From Chthoniobacteraceae bacterium (GTDB lineage: Bacteria; Verrucomicrobiota; Verrucomicrobiia; Chthoniobacterales; Chthoniobacteraceae), in assembly GCA_947476045.1 (NCBI GenBank), contig CANJNZ010000051.1:1-33731 (forward strand): 33,731 bases of DNA. The letters are read 5' to 3'. A model generated the notes under the pieces. The model made no database searches. It was not told where the DNA came from and saw only the letters and a list, made by a program, of their open reading frames with translations. Positions 17,695 to 28,500 of the stretch are shown here, piece by piece (the stretch's first letter is position 1; each line of letters starts with the position of its first letter). Both the position numbers and the translations under genes were made by a program.

Positions 17695-18237
17695 TTACAG
17701 TTCGCCCTGAACTTCGATGTAGTCGCCCGGGAGGACCTTCGGATCGAGCGCCGGGTCCTTCTTGATGGCCTTGCGGCTGAAAAACTCAGCTTTGCCAACG
17801 CGAACGATTTTCACTTTGTCGTCCGCATACTCGCCGGGGCCAGAAGCCGAGGCGAGTGCGATGCTGAGGGTCATGTCGGTGGACCACGGCTGGCGGCCAG
17901 GGTTGCGAACGGCCCCCCCAACGATGATGACGCGCTGGTTGGCCACGAGGTTCACCATCACGGTGGGATTCGTGAAGATTTTTTCGTCGCGCATCCGTTT
18001 TTCAATGGCAGATGAGAGTTGCGATGGGGTGAGACCCGCGGCTTTTACACGGCCGATGTATTGCACGGTGACAAAGCCATCCGACACTGCGTATTGCAGG
18101 TGAAACTCCTCGGTAAATTCGCGGGGCGCACCACCGACGACCATTTCAAAGGTATCACCATCGCGAAGCGGGGAATCAGCGCGGAGCGGTGTGAGTGCAA
18201 CAAGGAGTGTGGCGAGGCAGTAGATGAAGTATCGCAT
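17695..18237 (-). CDS. Wza-like polysaccharide export protein (short form)
   Basis: Periplasmic/outer-membrane polysaccharide export component. The signal peptide covers residues 1-20 (cut near LRA-DS). The poly-export domain follows (about 25-105: YAVSDGFVTVQYIGRVKAAGLTP, at 49-71), then a single SLBB-like stretch beginning VIIVGGAVRNPGR (about 108-120). It lacks a lipobox Cys and the further SLBB repeats and membrane-spanning helix of full Wza (about 360-380 residues): only 180 residues are present. It lies 3 bases after the Wzc-like kinase and converges on pgsA with a 9-base gap. Because it is too short to form a Wza-like outer-membrane pore, the beta-barrel protein of the same group may supply the channel; this is inference. 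Confidence 0.85.
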   Translation of the reverse strand: MRYFIYCLATLLVALTPLRADSPLRDGDTFEMVVGGAPREFTEEFHLQYAVSDGFVTVQYIGRVKAAGLTPSQLSSAIEKRMRDEKIFTNPTVMVNLVANQRVIIVGGAVRNPGRQPWSTDMTLSIALASASGPGEYADDKVKIVRVGKAEFFSRKAIKKDPALDPKVLPGDYIEVQGEL

Positions 18238-18240
18238 GGC

Positions 18241-20376
18241 TTAGTATTGTTCTCCCTCTTCAGGCAGCGCTCCGGCTGTGGCGCGGGTTTTTTTATCTCC
18301 TGCCTTCTGATCGCGTTGCGGAGAATAGTAATCGTTGTAGTTCGAGTAGTAAGAATACGAATCGTCCTGCTTTGTGTCCACGTTGTTGAGGACGACACCT
18401 ATGAGATTTCCGCCGACATGTGTGACCGTCTGTTTCACCCTGAGGAGCATGCCGCGCGGGAAGCGCCTGTGCTGGACGACCATAATGGTGTTATCCACCT
18501 CGGAAACCAGCATACTGGCGTCCGACACACCGAGAATAGGCGGCGAGTCGAGGAATACGATGTCGTATTGCATTTTGAGTTGAGAGATGAGGGAGCCCAT
18601 CCGCGGGCTGTTCAGGATACCGGCATCATCCTGCGGGAGTTTGCCACTGGGAATAAAGCTTAGGGTTTCGAGCTTGGTGGGCTTGATGATCGATTCGAGT
18701 TCGGCTTTGTGCTGAATGTAATCTGCAAGACCAACGCTGTTATCTACGTCGAAAAAGCGGTGCTGCGAGGGACGGCGCAAGTCAGCGTCGACGACGAGGA
18801 CTCTGGCTCCTGATTTTGCGTAGGTGTAGGCGAGGTTGATGAGAGTGGTGCTCTTGCCTTCACCGGGGCCGCCAGAAACGAGGGTGTAACTGTTGGCTTC
18901 GCGATCGGTCTGATTGAATTCGATGTTCGCCTTAAGAATGCGATAAACTTCGGCATCGGCTGAGTCGCGCTTCTGCTTGATTAGAACTGCTATTTCCTTC
19001 GGAACGACTGCGAGCACGGTAAGGGATAGATATTTTTCGATGTCTTCTATCGTCTTCACGGAAGTATCGAGATACTCGATGAAGAAGGCGAGACCGACGC
19101 CTACAACTATTCCGATGAGAGCTGCCAGAAGCATATAGACTGGGACTTTTGGCTTCTCTGGATAAAGTCCGGGTTCGGCGCGCTCCCATATTTTGACGGG
19201 AATGGTGGAGAGAACTTGATCAAACTTGGCTGCGGCATACCGCTGCTCGATGGCCATCAATAGTGATTTCGCACTGAGATAATTGGCTTTCTTTTCTACG
19301 TAGCCAGTGAGTCTGGTTTTTTCGTCAATCTGCTTTCCACGGAGTTCATTGAGCTTTTCTTCGAGGGTTTTGAGATTGGCCTCTTCAATGCTAAACTTTG
19401 TTTTTTGAGAGCGTTTAATGCTGTCGAGTTGCTGGCCAAGCGTGGCGCGATAGACATCGCGCTGGGCTCGTAACGATCTCACACGCATGTGGTTTTCACC
19501 CAGACCTGAATTCAGGAGTTTTGCCTCCTCGGCCTGCGCATCCTGTAGAAGGGGCAATGTTTTCAGCATGGTGGGGTCGTCAATATTCAGCGTGCGCAAA
19601 GCCTCCAGCAATTCCTCCGGCTGGAGTTGTTCAATGCGTGAGAGCTGGTTGCGCAATTGATCCACCAGGTTCCGTTTTTCGACGACCATCTGCTCGTTCA
19701 TCACCAGCGGTTTTTCGCTGAGGGAGATCAGGGCGTTGCTGTTCTCAGGATCGGAATCGATGATGCTCTCTTCTGTCCGGATTTTAGCAGAGTCGGCAAA
19801 GAGCTTTTTGACCTCGTCCCGCTTCTTGTCGAGTTCGTCGCGCATTTCCGCCAATGTCTGATCGACGTTCTTCTTAAGGTCATCAATGCGCTTGTCGCGG
19901 TAGGTAATCGCGATGGTGTTTGCGATATCGGCTGCAAGTTTGTTGCTCGTGTTGTAGACACCCACCTCAATCAAAGTGGTATTACGCTGCTCCTGGACAT
20001 TCATACTCCTCTCGAGCACACGGGCCACCCATGATTCAGACATAGGGGTTCCTGCCGGTGATAGTTTGCTGACGAGGTCCAGCTTTTGAATGACAGGATA
20101 GAGAATCTCGGTTTTTTTTAGGATATTGAACTGAGTGCTGATAAAAGTGGGATCAGCCCTGTTCATGCCGCCCATATTGATCGGGTCCAATCCCTTGTTG
20201 TTATCAGGCTTAATTTCGATTGTGACGCGTGAATAGTATTCGCGCGGCAGAAAGAAAACATAGACACCCGCAGTGACCATCACGAGAAAGAAGGTGAGCA
20301 GGATGAGACCCATCCTGAGTTTGATGACGCGCCAGTAGTCGAGGAAGTGTAGTTTGACCTCGGTGTTATCGTTCAT
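18241..20376 (-). CDS. Wzc-like polysaccharide copolymerase / tyrosine kinase
   Basis: Inner-membrane protein controlling polysaccharide polymerisation and export. Order: N-terminal Wzz domain with TM1 (about 23-43), a long periplasmic coiled-coil region (about 160-390), a Pro-rich approach and TM2 (411-433), then a cytoplasmic BY-kinase domain. The kinase has Walker A GGPGEGKST (502-510), Walker A' VLVVDADLRR (526-535) and Walker B VFLDSPP (607-613). The tail is tyrosine-rich: Tyr674, 676, 677, 680, 683, 684 and terminal 711, the usual autophosphorylation cluster. The 711-residue length is normal. It lies between the barrel gene and the Wza-like gene. Kinase and acceptor tail in one chain is the arrangement of proteobacterial Wzc. 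Confidence 0.94.
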   Translation of the reverse strand: MNDNTEVKLHFLDYWRVIKLRMGLILLTFFLVMVTAGVYVFFLPREYYSRVTIEIKPDNNKGLDPINMGGMNRADPTFISTQFNILKKTEILYPVIQKLDLVSKLSPAGTPMSESWVARVLERSMNVQEQRNTTLIEVGVYNTSNKLAADIANTIAITYRDKRIDDLKKNVDQTLAEMRDELDKKRDEVKKLFADSAKIRTEESIIDSDPENSNALISLSEKPLVMNEQMVVEKRNLVDQLRNQLSRIEQLQPEELLEALRTLNIDDPTMLKTLPLLQDAQAEEAKLLNSGLGENHMRVRSLRAQRDVYRATLGQQLDSIKRSQKTKFSIEEANLKTLEEKLNELRGKQIDEKTRLTGYVEKKANYLSAKSLLMAIEQRYAAAKFDQVLSTIPVKIWERAEPGLYPEKPKVPVYMLLAALIGIVVGVGLAFFIEYLDTSVKTIEDIEKYLSLTVLAVVPKEIAVLIKQKRDSADAEVYRILKANIEFNQTDREANSYTLVSGGPGEGKSTTLINLAYTYAKSGARVLVVDADLRRPSQHRFFDVDNSVGLADYIQHKAELESIIKPTKLETLSFIPSGKLPQDDAGILNSPRMGSLISQLKMQYDIVFLDSPPILGVSDASMLVSEVDNTIMVVQHRRFPRGMLLRVKQTVTHVGGNLIGVVLNNVDTKQDDSYSYYSNYNDYYSPQRDQKAGDKKTRATAGALPEEGEQY

Positions 20377-20489
20377 GGGATATGCGTGATTGGTGTTCGC
20401 TGAAAGTAAAAGGGCGGAAAATTAAGCCTGTATGCTTAGATTGCGCAATGGCGGAGAAGGGCTTTTTGACCAGCGGGCAGTCGGTTTGT

Positions 20490-22274
20490 TCAAAACTCAT
20501 ATTGCCCTGTAAAAAATAAACGGCTGCGATCGTAGTCACTGGTTCCGGTGGTGCTGCTTCTGAGCGTGTAACTATAACGCGCATTTACCGAAACCCGGCG
20601 GCTGAATTTATAATCAAAAGACAGGCTGGCGTCATAAATCGCTGTGGCATCGGTAGTGCCAAGTTCAGAGGTGATCGTATTGTGAACGTAATTCACAGAG
20701 AGATCTCCTGAAAGGCGGGGCGAAAAAGCGCGTGCGTATCTCAAGCTGCCTCGAAAAGAGACGTTTTGATCGCCTGCACGGGCAGTTTGGTCGAAACCGT
20801 ATCGGGTCGTCGCCACAAACTGGGAACGCGCGCCCGATTGGTAAGACGCGGTAACCTCTCCATAGGGTGCCGTGCCGCTCCCGCCGGAGTCGAATTTTCG
20901 TAATTGCTCGCCAAGTCGAATCGTCCCGCGCAGACGGCGGCTCCATGTCCAATCGGTGCCCAAGAGCAGAAAAACTTCGCTATAGCTGCGATTTTGGTCG
21001 TTCAAATAATCACTAAATCCATAACGCAACTCCCCTACCCAAGTGTAGTGAGGCGACCAGATGTAGCGAAACTCCTGCCCTAAGGTCGCCCCCCAATAAT
21101 CATTCAGCTTGCTGGTTTCCAATTCGTAGCTGATCGCATTCGCGCTGATGCTGGAAACGGTGCTGAAACGCGAGCCCCATCGGTAGCTCAAGTCAACTTT
21201 TGCGTTGCCCGAAAAATAGCTGCCGCCACTGCTTCCGAGCGCACTGTTGAAATTGAGTTGGGAGTAATCTGGCTGCGCCTGATATGAAAGACTGGCGCTT
21301 GTCGTGAACTGCATCCTGGGAGTGAGCTTCCTGAGATACACCAGCGCCATGGAACCATTGTATTCAAGGGGATCGCCCGTGCGATTCCAGTAATAGTCCC
21401 CGCCTATGTTCAGATCAAAAGTGAAAAGCGACCGCTGCTTTGCCCACTGGATATCGAGGTGCGCATTCACATTGCTCACTACGCTCTCATTGCGCTCCTG
21501 CGCCGGGACTCCCGGAATCGTCTGAGTAATGACTTGCTGGGCCTGGAATGGCCGCAAGACCACTTTGCGTTGCACGGTTTGAAAGACCGGTCTGAACGCT
21601 CCTCCGATAAATCGCACGCCAGTTTGTTGTTGTTGCGATACGATAGTCGAAATCTCTGGCTGCTCGGGAATCGTCTGACTGAAAGTTTGCTCAGGAATTT
21701 CTCTGCTATCTGTTGGGGTTTGAAGCGTATTGTCATCAAAACCTATGCCCACCGATGCGCCATAGCGGAAGCGGGGGCGCGTAAAACGCCCCTGCCCGCT
21801 CGTGAAAGTTTGCCCGCCGGAGCCATAAAAACCAGGCGCTGAATATGTGGTTGGCTGCACCTTGGGTTGCGTTGTTTCGGTCGCTTCGGATGAGCCGGCC
21901 GGCACAATCGAAGTCGTGCCAGCGCGCGAGCCGGCGCCAAAAGTAGTAGTCGCCCCGCCGCCCGTGCCAAATGGCGAAGTGCCCCCCGCTGCGCCCGGTG
22001 TGGTTTCGCTAAAGCCAAACGGATCTTTCTTTGGCGCAGTGCCTCCGGTTCCCGTGGTGTCGCCCGTAGTTGGCGTGCTCGGTGTAATCGTAGAGGTTCC
22101 TCCCTGCGGCGAAGCACTCGTCCCGCTACCCGTTGTCCCTCCTCCTGCAGCCCCGCTGCCGGTTGTCCCGCCGCCAGTATCACCACCACCAGTTCCGCCC
22201 GTTTGCGCAAGCGAAACATGCGCCCAAGAGCATCCGGCAAGCAGGAGCAATATCCAAGGCCGGTGATACATCAT
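20490..22274 (-). CDS. Outer-membrane beta-barrel protein with Gly/Thr-rich N-terminus
   Basis: Probable outer-membrane component of the export module. The N-terminal signal MMYHRPWILLLLAGCSWAHV contains LLAGC, a possible lipobox with Cys15, but cleavage after SLAQ is also possible. Residues about 25-125 are a low-complexity Gly/Thr/Ser linker. From about 170 onward there are alternating amphipathic strands with aromatic residues and periplasmic-turn spacing, and the chain ends LFFTGQYEF, with a terminal Phe as expected for a BAM-assembled barrel. Its position directly upstream of the copolymerase (113-base gap) links it to polysaccharide secretion. The family could not be named; a channel role is inferred. 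Confidence 0.72.
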   Translation of the reverse strand: MMYHRPWILLLLAGCSWAHVSLAQTGGTGGGDTGGGTTGSGAAGGGTTGSGTSASPQGGTSTITPSTPTTGDTTGTGGTAPKKDPFGFSETTPGAAGGTSPFGTGGGATTTFGAGSRAGTTSIVPAGSSEATETTQPKVQPTTYSAPGFYGSGGQTFTSGQGRFTRPRFRYGASVGIGFDDNTLQTPTDSREIPEQTFSQTIPEQPEISTIVSQQQQTGVRFIGGAFRPVFQTVQRKVVLRPFQAQQVITQTIPGVPAQERNESVVSNVNAHLDIQWAKQRSLFTFDLNIGGDYYWNRTGDPLEYNGSMALVYLRKLTPRMQFTTSASLSYQAQPDYSQLNFNSALGSSGGSYFSGNAKVDLSYRWGSRFSTVSSISANAISYELETSKLNDYWGATLGQEFRYIWSPHYTWVGELRYGFSDYLNDQNRSYSEVFLLLGTDWTWSRRLRGTIRLGEQLRKFDSGGSGTAPYGEVTASYQSGARSQFVATTRYGFDQTARAGDQNVSFRGSLRYARAFSPRLSGDLSVNYVHNTITSELGTTDATAIYDASLSFDYKFSRRVSVNARYSYTLRSSTTGTSDYDRSRLFFTGQYEF

Positions 22275-22428
22275 GAGCGTTTTTTGTGAGGTGCAGATTT
22301 CGTGGGGCGCATGGGACTAGCGGATGCGCCGCGAAGTGGCAAGGGCCTCGCCACCGTTAATTGCTACGGCAGACGGCTCATTATGAAAAGTGAATTTAGG
22401 GCGAACAGGTTTCATCGGGGTCTGCCTC

Positions 22429-22451
22429 AGACCGCACGCCCACAATCCACG
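22429..22451 (+). repeat. Left arm of inverted repeat flanking tRNA-Gly
   Basis: AGACCGCA and ATCCACG, separated by eight extra bases. Without those eight bases the arm equals the reverse complement of the right arm, 22546-22560. It lies on the trailer side of the tRNA. Confidence 0.5.
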
Positions 22452-22475
22452 TTCGATTTTTTTATGAAAAGAGAG

Positions 22476-22546
22476 AGCGGGTAGAGGGAATCGAACCCTC
22501 ATAGCCAGTTTGGAAGACTGGAGCTTTACCACTAAGCTATACCCGC
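22476..22546 (-). tRNA. tRNA-Gly (anticodon UCC)
   Basis: Read on the minus strand, the cloverleaf is complete: acceptor stem GCGGGTA with TACCCGC; D-arm around AGCTTAGTGGTAAAGCT; anticodon stem CCAGT/ACTGG with loop CTTCCAA and anticodon TCC (22512-22514 on the plus strand); T-arm GAGGG/CCCTC with loop TTCGATT; discriminator T. CCA is not encoded. The length is 71 bases. It lies between the giant Calx-beta gene and the barrel gene on the same strand. A TATAAA (plus-strand TTTATA, 22561-22566) about 15 bases before the 5' end could be its own -10 element, but no well-spaced -35 is seen. Confidence 0.96.
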
Positions 22547-22560
22547 GTGGATTGCGGTCT
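22546..22560 (+). repeat. Right arm of inverted repeat flanking tRNA-Gly
   Basis: A 15-base sequence whose reverse complement reads AGACCGCAATCCACG. It overlaps the first base of the tRNA and reaches the possible -10 element. The longest uninterrupted match to the left arm is nine bases (CAATCCACG). Confidence 0.5.
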
Positions 22561-22596
22561 TTTATATGAGGAACGTTTGCGCTCAAGCCCGTTTTA

Positions 22597-25500
22597 CTAA
22601 ACTTCCAACAATTTGATCTTGGTCGCAGTTCCGCCGATTTCAATTTCGTCGTTGTGCGGGCCGGCTTGAAGTGCCACGGCGGCACCGTTCACTTTGATGC
22701 TGTCCACCTGTTCGGCCACGATGCCGAAAACAGCGCCTGTAGGTGCATTGGGGTTGGCAGCGACATTGCCGAGTATCACGCTCGCGATGCGTGAAATGAG
22801 AGACTGATTTGCGGGCTGGAACTGGGCCGTCGTCGTCTGCTGGTCGTCGATGGTGCCAAATTTCCCGTCACCGCCCGCATCCACTCCCGCGACGATGCTC
22901 GATGCGCTGAACGTGCCGCTCACGATGATTGTCCCGATACTCGCCCCCGCATCCACAAGCGAACCCCGCGGCGTCCCGACTGCCGATGGGGCGCTGTAGC
23001 CTGCGAGGATTTCTGCAAAAATCACATCCGCACCGAACGTCGCGCTGCGTATTCCCTTGACTGCGGAAATCACAACGGGCGCGGACTTGTCGCCCTTCAC
23101 CGCGGCGGCGCTGCCATTGCCAAACACGTTCAATGTGCCAATGGAACCCGCGCTGAAAATGCCAGCGCTGCCAGCGAGGCTGGTGCCTGCATTTACTCCG
23201 CCCTCGATGCGACCCTCGATGGTCAATTTAGTGATTTCGCCTGCGTCTATAAAACCCGAGCGCAGCAGGCTTGTAACTCCGCCGGGGGTGCCAGTGGCGT
23301 CTGTGCTGCCGCCAATCAGACTTCCTTTGATCACGGCCTGCTTCAGCACTGACTTGCCAGAGTCGCTGAGCACAGAAAGCGCACCGCTTCCACCACCCTT
23401 GCCGCCCCGAATGTCACCATAAGCCAGAAGTTTATTCACCGAGCCCGCGATGGAAATATGGCCCGAATCCTCTCCGCTGCCACCGATGATATTGCCCTTT
23501 CCAGCAACACCCGATTTACCTACCGTCACCGATGATACTTTTGCAAGCACACTCAGTGAATTGACGGTGTCTCCACTGATATCCACAGCGCCGCTCCCAT
23601 CGCCCGAACCGCCCCTGACGTCTCCCTCGATGATTAACGTGCCCTTCAACAAAGCACCCGCAATCACACCCGAGTTGCTGGCGTCCTGTGCAGTCACGCC
23701 AGTGTTTATATTGCCACCGATCACGTCGCCCGTCACACGGGTGCTTCCGAGATTGTGGACGGCAGAAATTCGGGCCGAACTCGAGCCGGAGCCGCCTTGA
23801 ATATCACCATTCACCAGCACGCGCCCGATGCTGTTGTTGGAAAATACGGCTCCCGATTGATTCCCGCTTCCACCGATGAGATTGCCCTCAATTGCAACAT
23901 CCGTTGCGCGCTGCTTGAGTTTGCCAAGCGTGAGGGAGCCGATCTTGCCCGTGTTCACAAAGCCGCTGTTCGCCCCGCTCCCGCCTACGATATCGCCCAG
24001 CACAGTGAGATTGCCGATCGAAGTGATGAAGCGCCCATCCACAGGCAACAGTGCTCCGCTAATCGAGCCCGATCCTCCAACAATCCCCCCGAGTGTCACG
24101 TTGCCGATACCGCCTGTGAATGCTATCTGCCCCGAGCTTTCTGCGGAGCCCCCTCGGATTACTCCTTTCACTACGAGCGTGCCGATGCGCCCAAAGGAGC
24201 CACCTGCAAGCGACGCACCGACCGCGTCGCCAATGACACTCAACGAACCAATCACGTCGCCCTGCACCGTCATTTTGCCAATCGGCCCGAGCACGATGCT
24301 CGAATTCGGATTCAATCCGTTCACTGGCGAATTTGGAATATTTGCCCCTGCGCCCAGCGACCCAACATCCAGCACGTGCACTCCGGCAGGACGACTCGTG
24401 CTGCCGGCGATGATGCGACCGAGATCGCCGGATATCTGCACTTTGCCCAGCGACTGCCCCGAGATGAACTGGAACAATCCCGGCTGTGGCAATGCGGCGT
24501 CAATCGCGCCGACATTCGCTTTTCCATCTCCGAGCACCTCGCCCGTCACAAGCACTTGCGGCCTGGATGTGACGATGATGTTCGCTCCTTGGAACTCGAT
24601 GCCATTATCGCTAAAATCCAGACGCTGGAAGAAGCGCCCACCCAAACTGCCGGAGAGCGTAAAGAAAACATCATTGCCCGAACCGCCGCCGCCCGTGATC
24701 GGAACGGACAGGCTGCCCTTGGAAACTTTCACGTTCACCAGGTCGCCATCCACATCCACATATTCAAATTCACGCCCGCTCACGATGTGGATGTCGTCAT
24801 TCAAAATAATCCCTCGCGGCGAAATCGTCCCGCCAGCGCCGGTAACCGAACTTACTCCCGCCGAAAAATTACTGACGTCGAGGAACAAAAATTCGGACTG
24901 CTCAAATTGAAGATCCGAACTCACATTCACCGCGACCGTCGCACTGGACTGACCGGATGCGATGCTGAAAGCCTGCCCATTCAATGCGGTAAAATCAGTG
25001 CCAGCCTTCGCTGTGCCGTTACGCGTGCTTGCCTTAAAAGTCACCGCACTCCCGCTCACCGGCGCGGTCGTCTCAACTACGAAATTGAGTGTTGCCCCCT
25101 CCACTGCACGGACATCACTCACAAAAATACCGAGCTGCGTATCGCCATTGTCCTGAATCGTGCCAGTCCCTGTGTCATCCACCAGAGTCACGCCGGAGAT
25201 ATTCGTGCCGAATCGCGCATTGGCGAGCTTCACACTGAAAGTCTCGTTGGCTTCCTTCCATGTATCACCCAGCACTGGCACGCTGACCTGCATCGTGCGG
25301 CCATCCGGCGTCGGAGCAAAAGTGAGCGTCCCCTTTGTATTCTCGAAGTCAACCAGTGTTCCGCTCGACTTGGCAGTGCCGTCCAGCGTTGAAAAATCCA
25401 CCTTCACTTCCTCCTGGGTGCCACCAGCCAGCGTGACGTTGAAAACCAGATTTGCACGCCCGCTGTCTCCCTCGACAATCGTCGCATCGCCAATCGTTAG

Positions 25501-28500
25501 ACTCGGCCCGGCATCATCATTTGCCAGCGTTAAAACCGTCTCAGTGGCGCTGAGTATTGCCCCGTGGACATCGCTATACAAAACCTTGAATGACTCGCTT
25601 TGCTCCGCATAGAGATCCCCTTTGATCTGCACGCTGAAAGTCGCGAAAGTCTGTCCCACAGGGATGGTCACATCACCCTCCGTCGCGGTGAAGTCCGCAA
25701 AGCTTCCCGTCGAAACCGCCGTCCCGTCAGCCGTCTTGTAATGAACCGTCACATCGTGCGTGGAAACTTGCGGAATACTCACCGTGAAAACGTGCGCATG
25801 GTCCGTAAGGCCCTCCGGCTCGCTCGCCGCTCCATTAACAGTCAGCAACAAGTCGTCGTTCACAATCGTGCCGGTCGCCTGATTATCGAGAATGGTCACC
25901 GGCAGCGTGGACCCGCCGGGAACGGCAAACGTGGCGCTGGTAATATTGAACAGCAACGTCTCGTCATCCTCATCCGTATTATCGCCAGTCACAGGCACGG
26001 TGATTTCCTTCTCCGTCTGCCCGGCACTAAAAACCACGGACAATGTGGTTGGCACACTAAAATCAGAACCCAGCGATGCAGTATCTGCCGCAACGTCATA
26101 CACCACGGTGATATCCCCGCCCGCCGTGGCCGGCGTCGTTCCATCCGCGCCCACGAGCTTTATTTTGAAAACCATGTTCGTCGTTCCAGCCCCTCCCTCA
26201 ACCACACGAGCATCACCGACAGTTACACGAGGCAGGCTCGCAGCATCGTTATCCGCAATTGTCACGATGGCCTCGCCGCCGGTCGTGGAAATAATGCCAT
26301 TCGTTCCGTTGTTGAGCTTCACTTTGAAAGTCTCACTTCCCTCCGCGAGACTGTCTTGCTTGATGGGCACACGGATGATGGTCGCAGCCTCCTGCTGCCC
26401 CGTGGCGAAGGTGACACTGCCGGTCACTGACGTGAAATCCGTCCCGCTGGTGGCCTGCCGCGCGCCGACCGTGTCATCGGCTGCCGTGGCAAAAAAGACG
26501 ACGCCCGGCACGTCGAACTGGCCCTCGCGCACGACCTTGAATTCCACGAATTGCTGTGCGCCACCTGCAGCCTCCTCATCCACTGTCAGCGGCCCATTAT
26601 TCACGCGCACAAGTTTGTAGCTCGCCTCATCATTGCGAATCGTTCCTGTCGCACTGCCATCGCTGATGGTCGCGCCGACCGGAGTGCTCAAATTTACGAA
26701 AAACGTCTCGTCTGCTTCGTTGATGGCATCACCATGAACCGTCACCTGAATCTGTTTCGACACTTCCGCAGGCGCGAAAGTAAGAATGTCAGACTTCGCA
26801 TCATAATCATTCGCCAGCACCGTGGCCGTTCCATCCACCGTGGTATAATTTACTGTGCTCGTCAGCGTGGTCAAACCACCGCGGGATACCGTGAAAGTAA
26901 ATATTTTTGTCCCGCTATCTCCCTCCACTTCACTCACGTCGGAAATGCTAAACGTGCTCAGATCATTCGTGCCAATCGTCGCCGTGCCGCTGATGCCCGT
27001 TCCCACATCCGCATTGGTCGTCGTAGCGAGCACGTTCACTTTGAAAGTCTCATCCAGTTCGTCAGTCGGATCGTTCGTGGTCGCAACCCGTATCTGCCCG
27101 GTCGTTTGTCCCGCAGGAATCGTCAGCGTTTGCTCCAAGGTAGTCTCAGTAAAGTCGCCCGAAGACGCGCTACCTACCTCTGTCACCCAATGCACATCCA
27201 CGGGTTTTGCCGACGGCGAACTCAAAGTCACAGTAAACACCGCCTCCTGACCTTCCGTCACGGTCGGACTGCTGATCGTCAGCGTTGGCGCAGCATCGTC
27301 GTCCGTAATCGTGGCCTCCACCGTTCCTGTGGCAAACTGGGCGTTCGTAGCCCCTGTCAGCGTCAAGTTCAGCTTCTCGTCATTTTCATCGAGCGTATCG
27401 CCGATCACGCCCAGCACGATGTCCGCCGATGTCTGTCCCGCTGGAATCGTCACCGTCAAATTCGTGGGCACCGTGAAATCCACACCCGCCGTGGCCGTCC
27501 CGCCTGCGACGGTGAACGTCACCAGCACATCATGCGACGATACCTGCGACAGATTCACCGGAATGTGAAACTGCCCCGTCCCGGTGTTCCCCTCTGCAAA
27601 CGTCGTATTCGCTTCGATAGTGACCATCAGGTCATCATTCAAAATCGTCCCAACGCTCTGACCATCCGTGATCGTAAGCGTCGTTGGGTTTGCCTGTTCA
27701 GGCAACGTCGTGGTCGCATTCGTCAAGTTCACGTGGAATCGCTCATCCAGTTCATCCGTCGTATCAACGAGTATCGGCACTGAAATCGTCACTGTTTTCT
27801 GTCCCTTGGCGATACTCTGATGCGTCATATTTATCGCTGTAAAATCCACACCCGACGCAGCCGCATCTGCACCAGTGGCTAAAGCGGACGCCACATCAAA
27901 AAACACATCAGCACCCGCAAGAGCGGAAAGCGTGACGGTAAATTCCATATTCTTCGTCCCGCTGTCGCCTTCGGTGACTTGTGCATCACCGATGCTGATC
28001 GTCGGCGCAGGATCGTTCGCGTCCTGGATTTTTCCGATACCCTCCCCATCCACAATCACAGCTCCGCTAGCCTCAGTGAGCAGGACTTTAAAAATCTCCT
28101 CCGGCGATTCAAAAGAAAGGTCTCCATTGATGGTCACCGCAAATGTCTTAAGCGCCTCGTTCGGCAGGAAAGTTATCGTCTCCGTCTTCGCTACAAAATC
28201 CGCTGCAGCACCCGCAGAACTCGCAGAAAAGTCCATCGTCGAAACTTTAACCGTGACCTGAAGACTCGATGCCGGCGTGCGACTCACTGTAAAAATCGCT
28301 GTTGATGTGCCGTTATCCCCTTCCGCAATCGTCACGTCGTTGATGCTCAAAAACGCATCGTCGTTTAATATGGTCGCCCCCACCTGATTCGCTCCCAAAG
28401 TTGCGTTACTCGAGGGGCTGGTCAGTTCCACGGCGAAGGTTTCATCCGCCTCATTGTTCGTGTCCTGCTTCACCTTCACTGTGAAAGTCGTCTCTGTCTG

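Noticed and set aside
17687-17705. Terminator between pgsA and the Wza-like gene
   Set aside because: Only a 5-bp GCGAA/TTCGC stem with a 9-base loop and no following T-run on either strand.
23755-27783. Long plus-strand frames (545, 344 and 410 codons)
   Set aside because: Antisense to the giant Calx-beta gene, whose repeat pattern proves the minus frame; the plus frames have no coherent domain.
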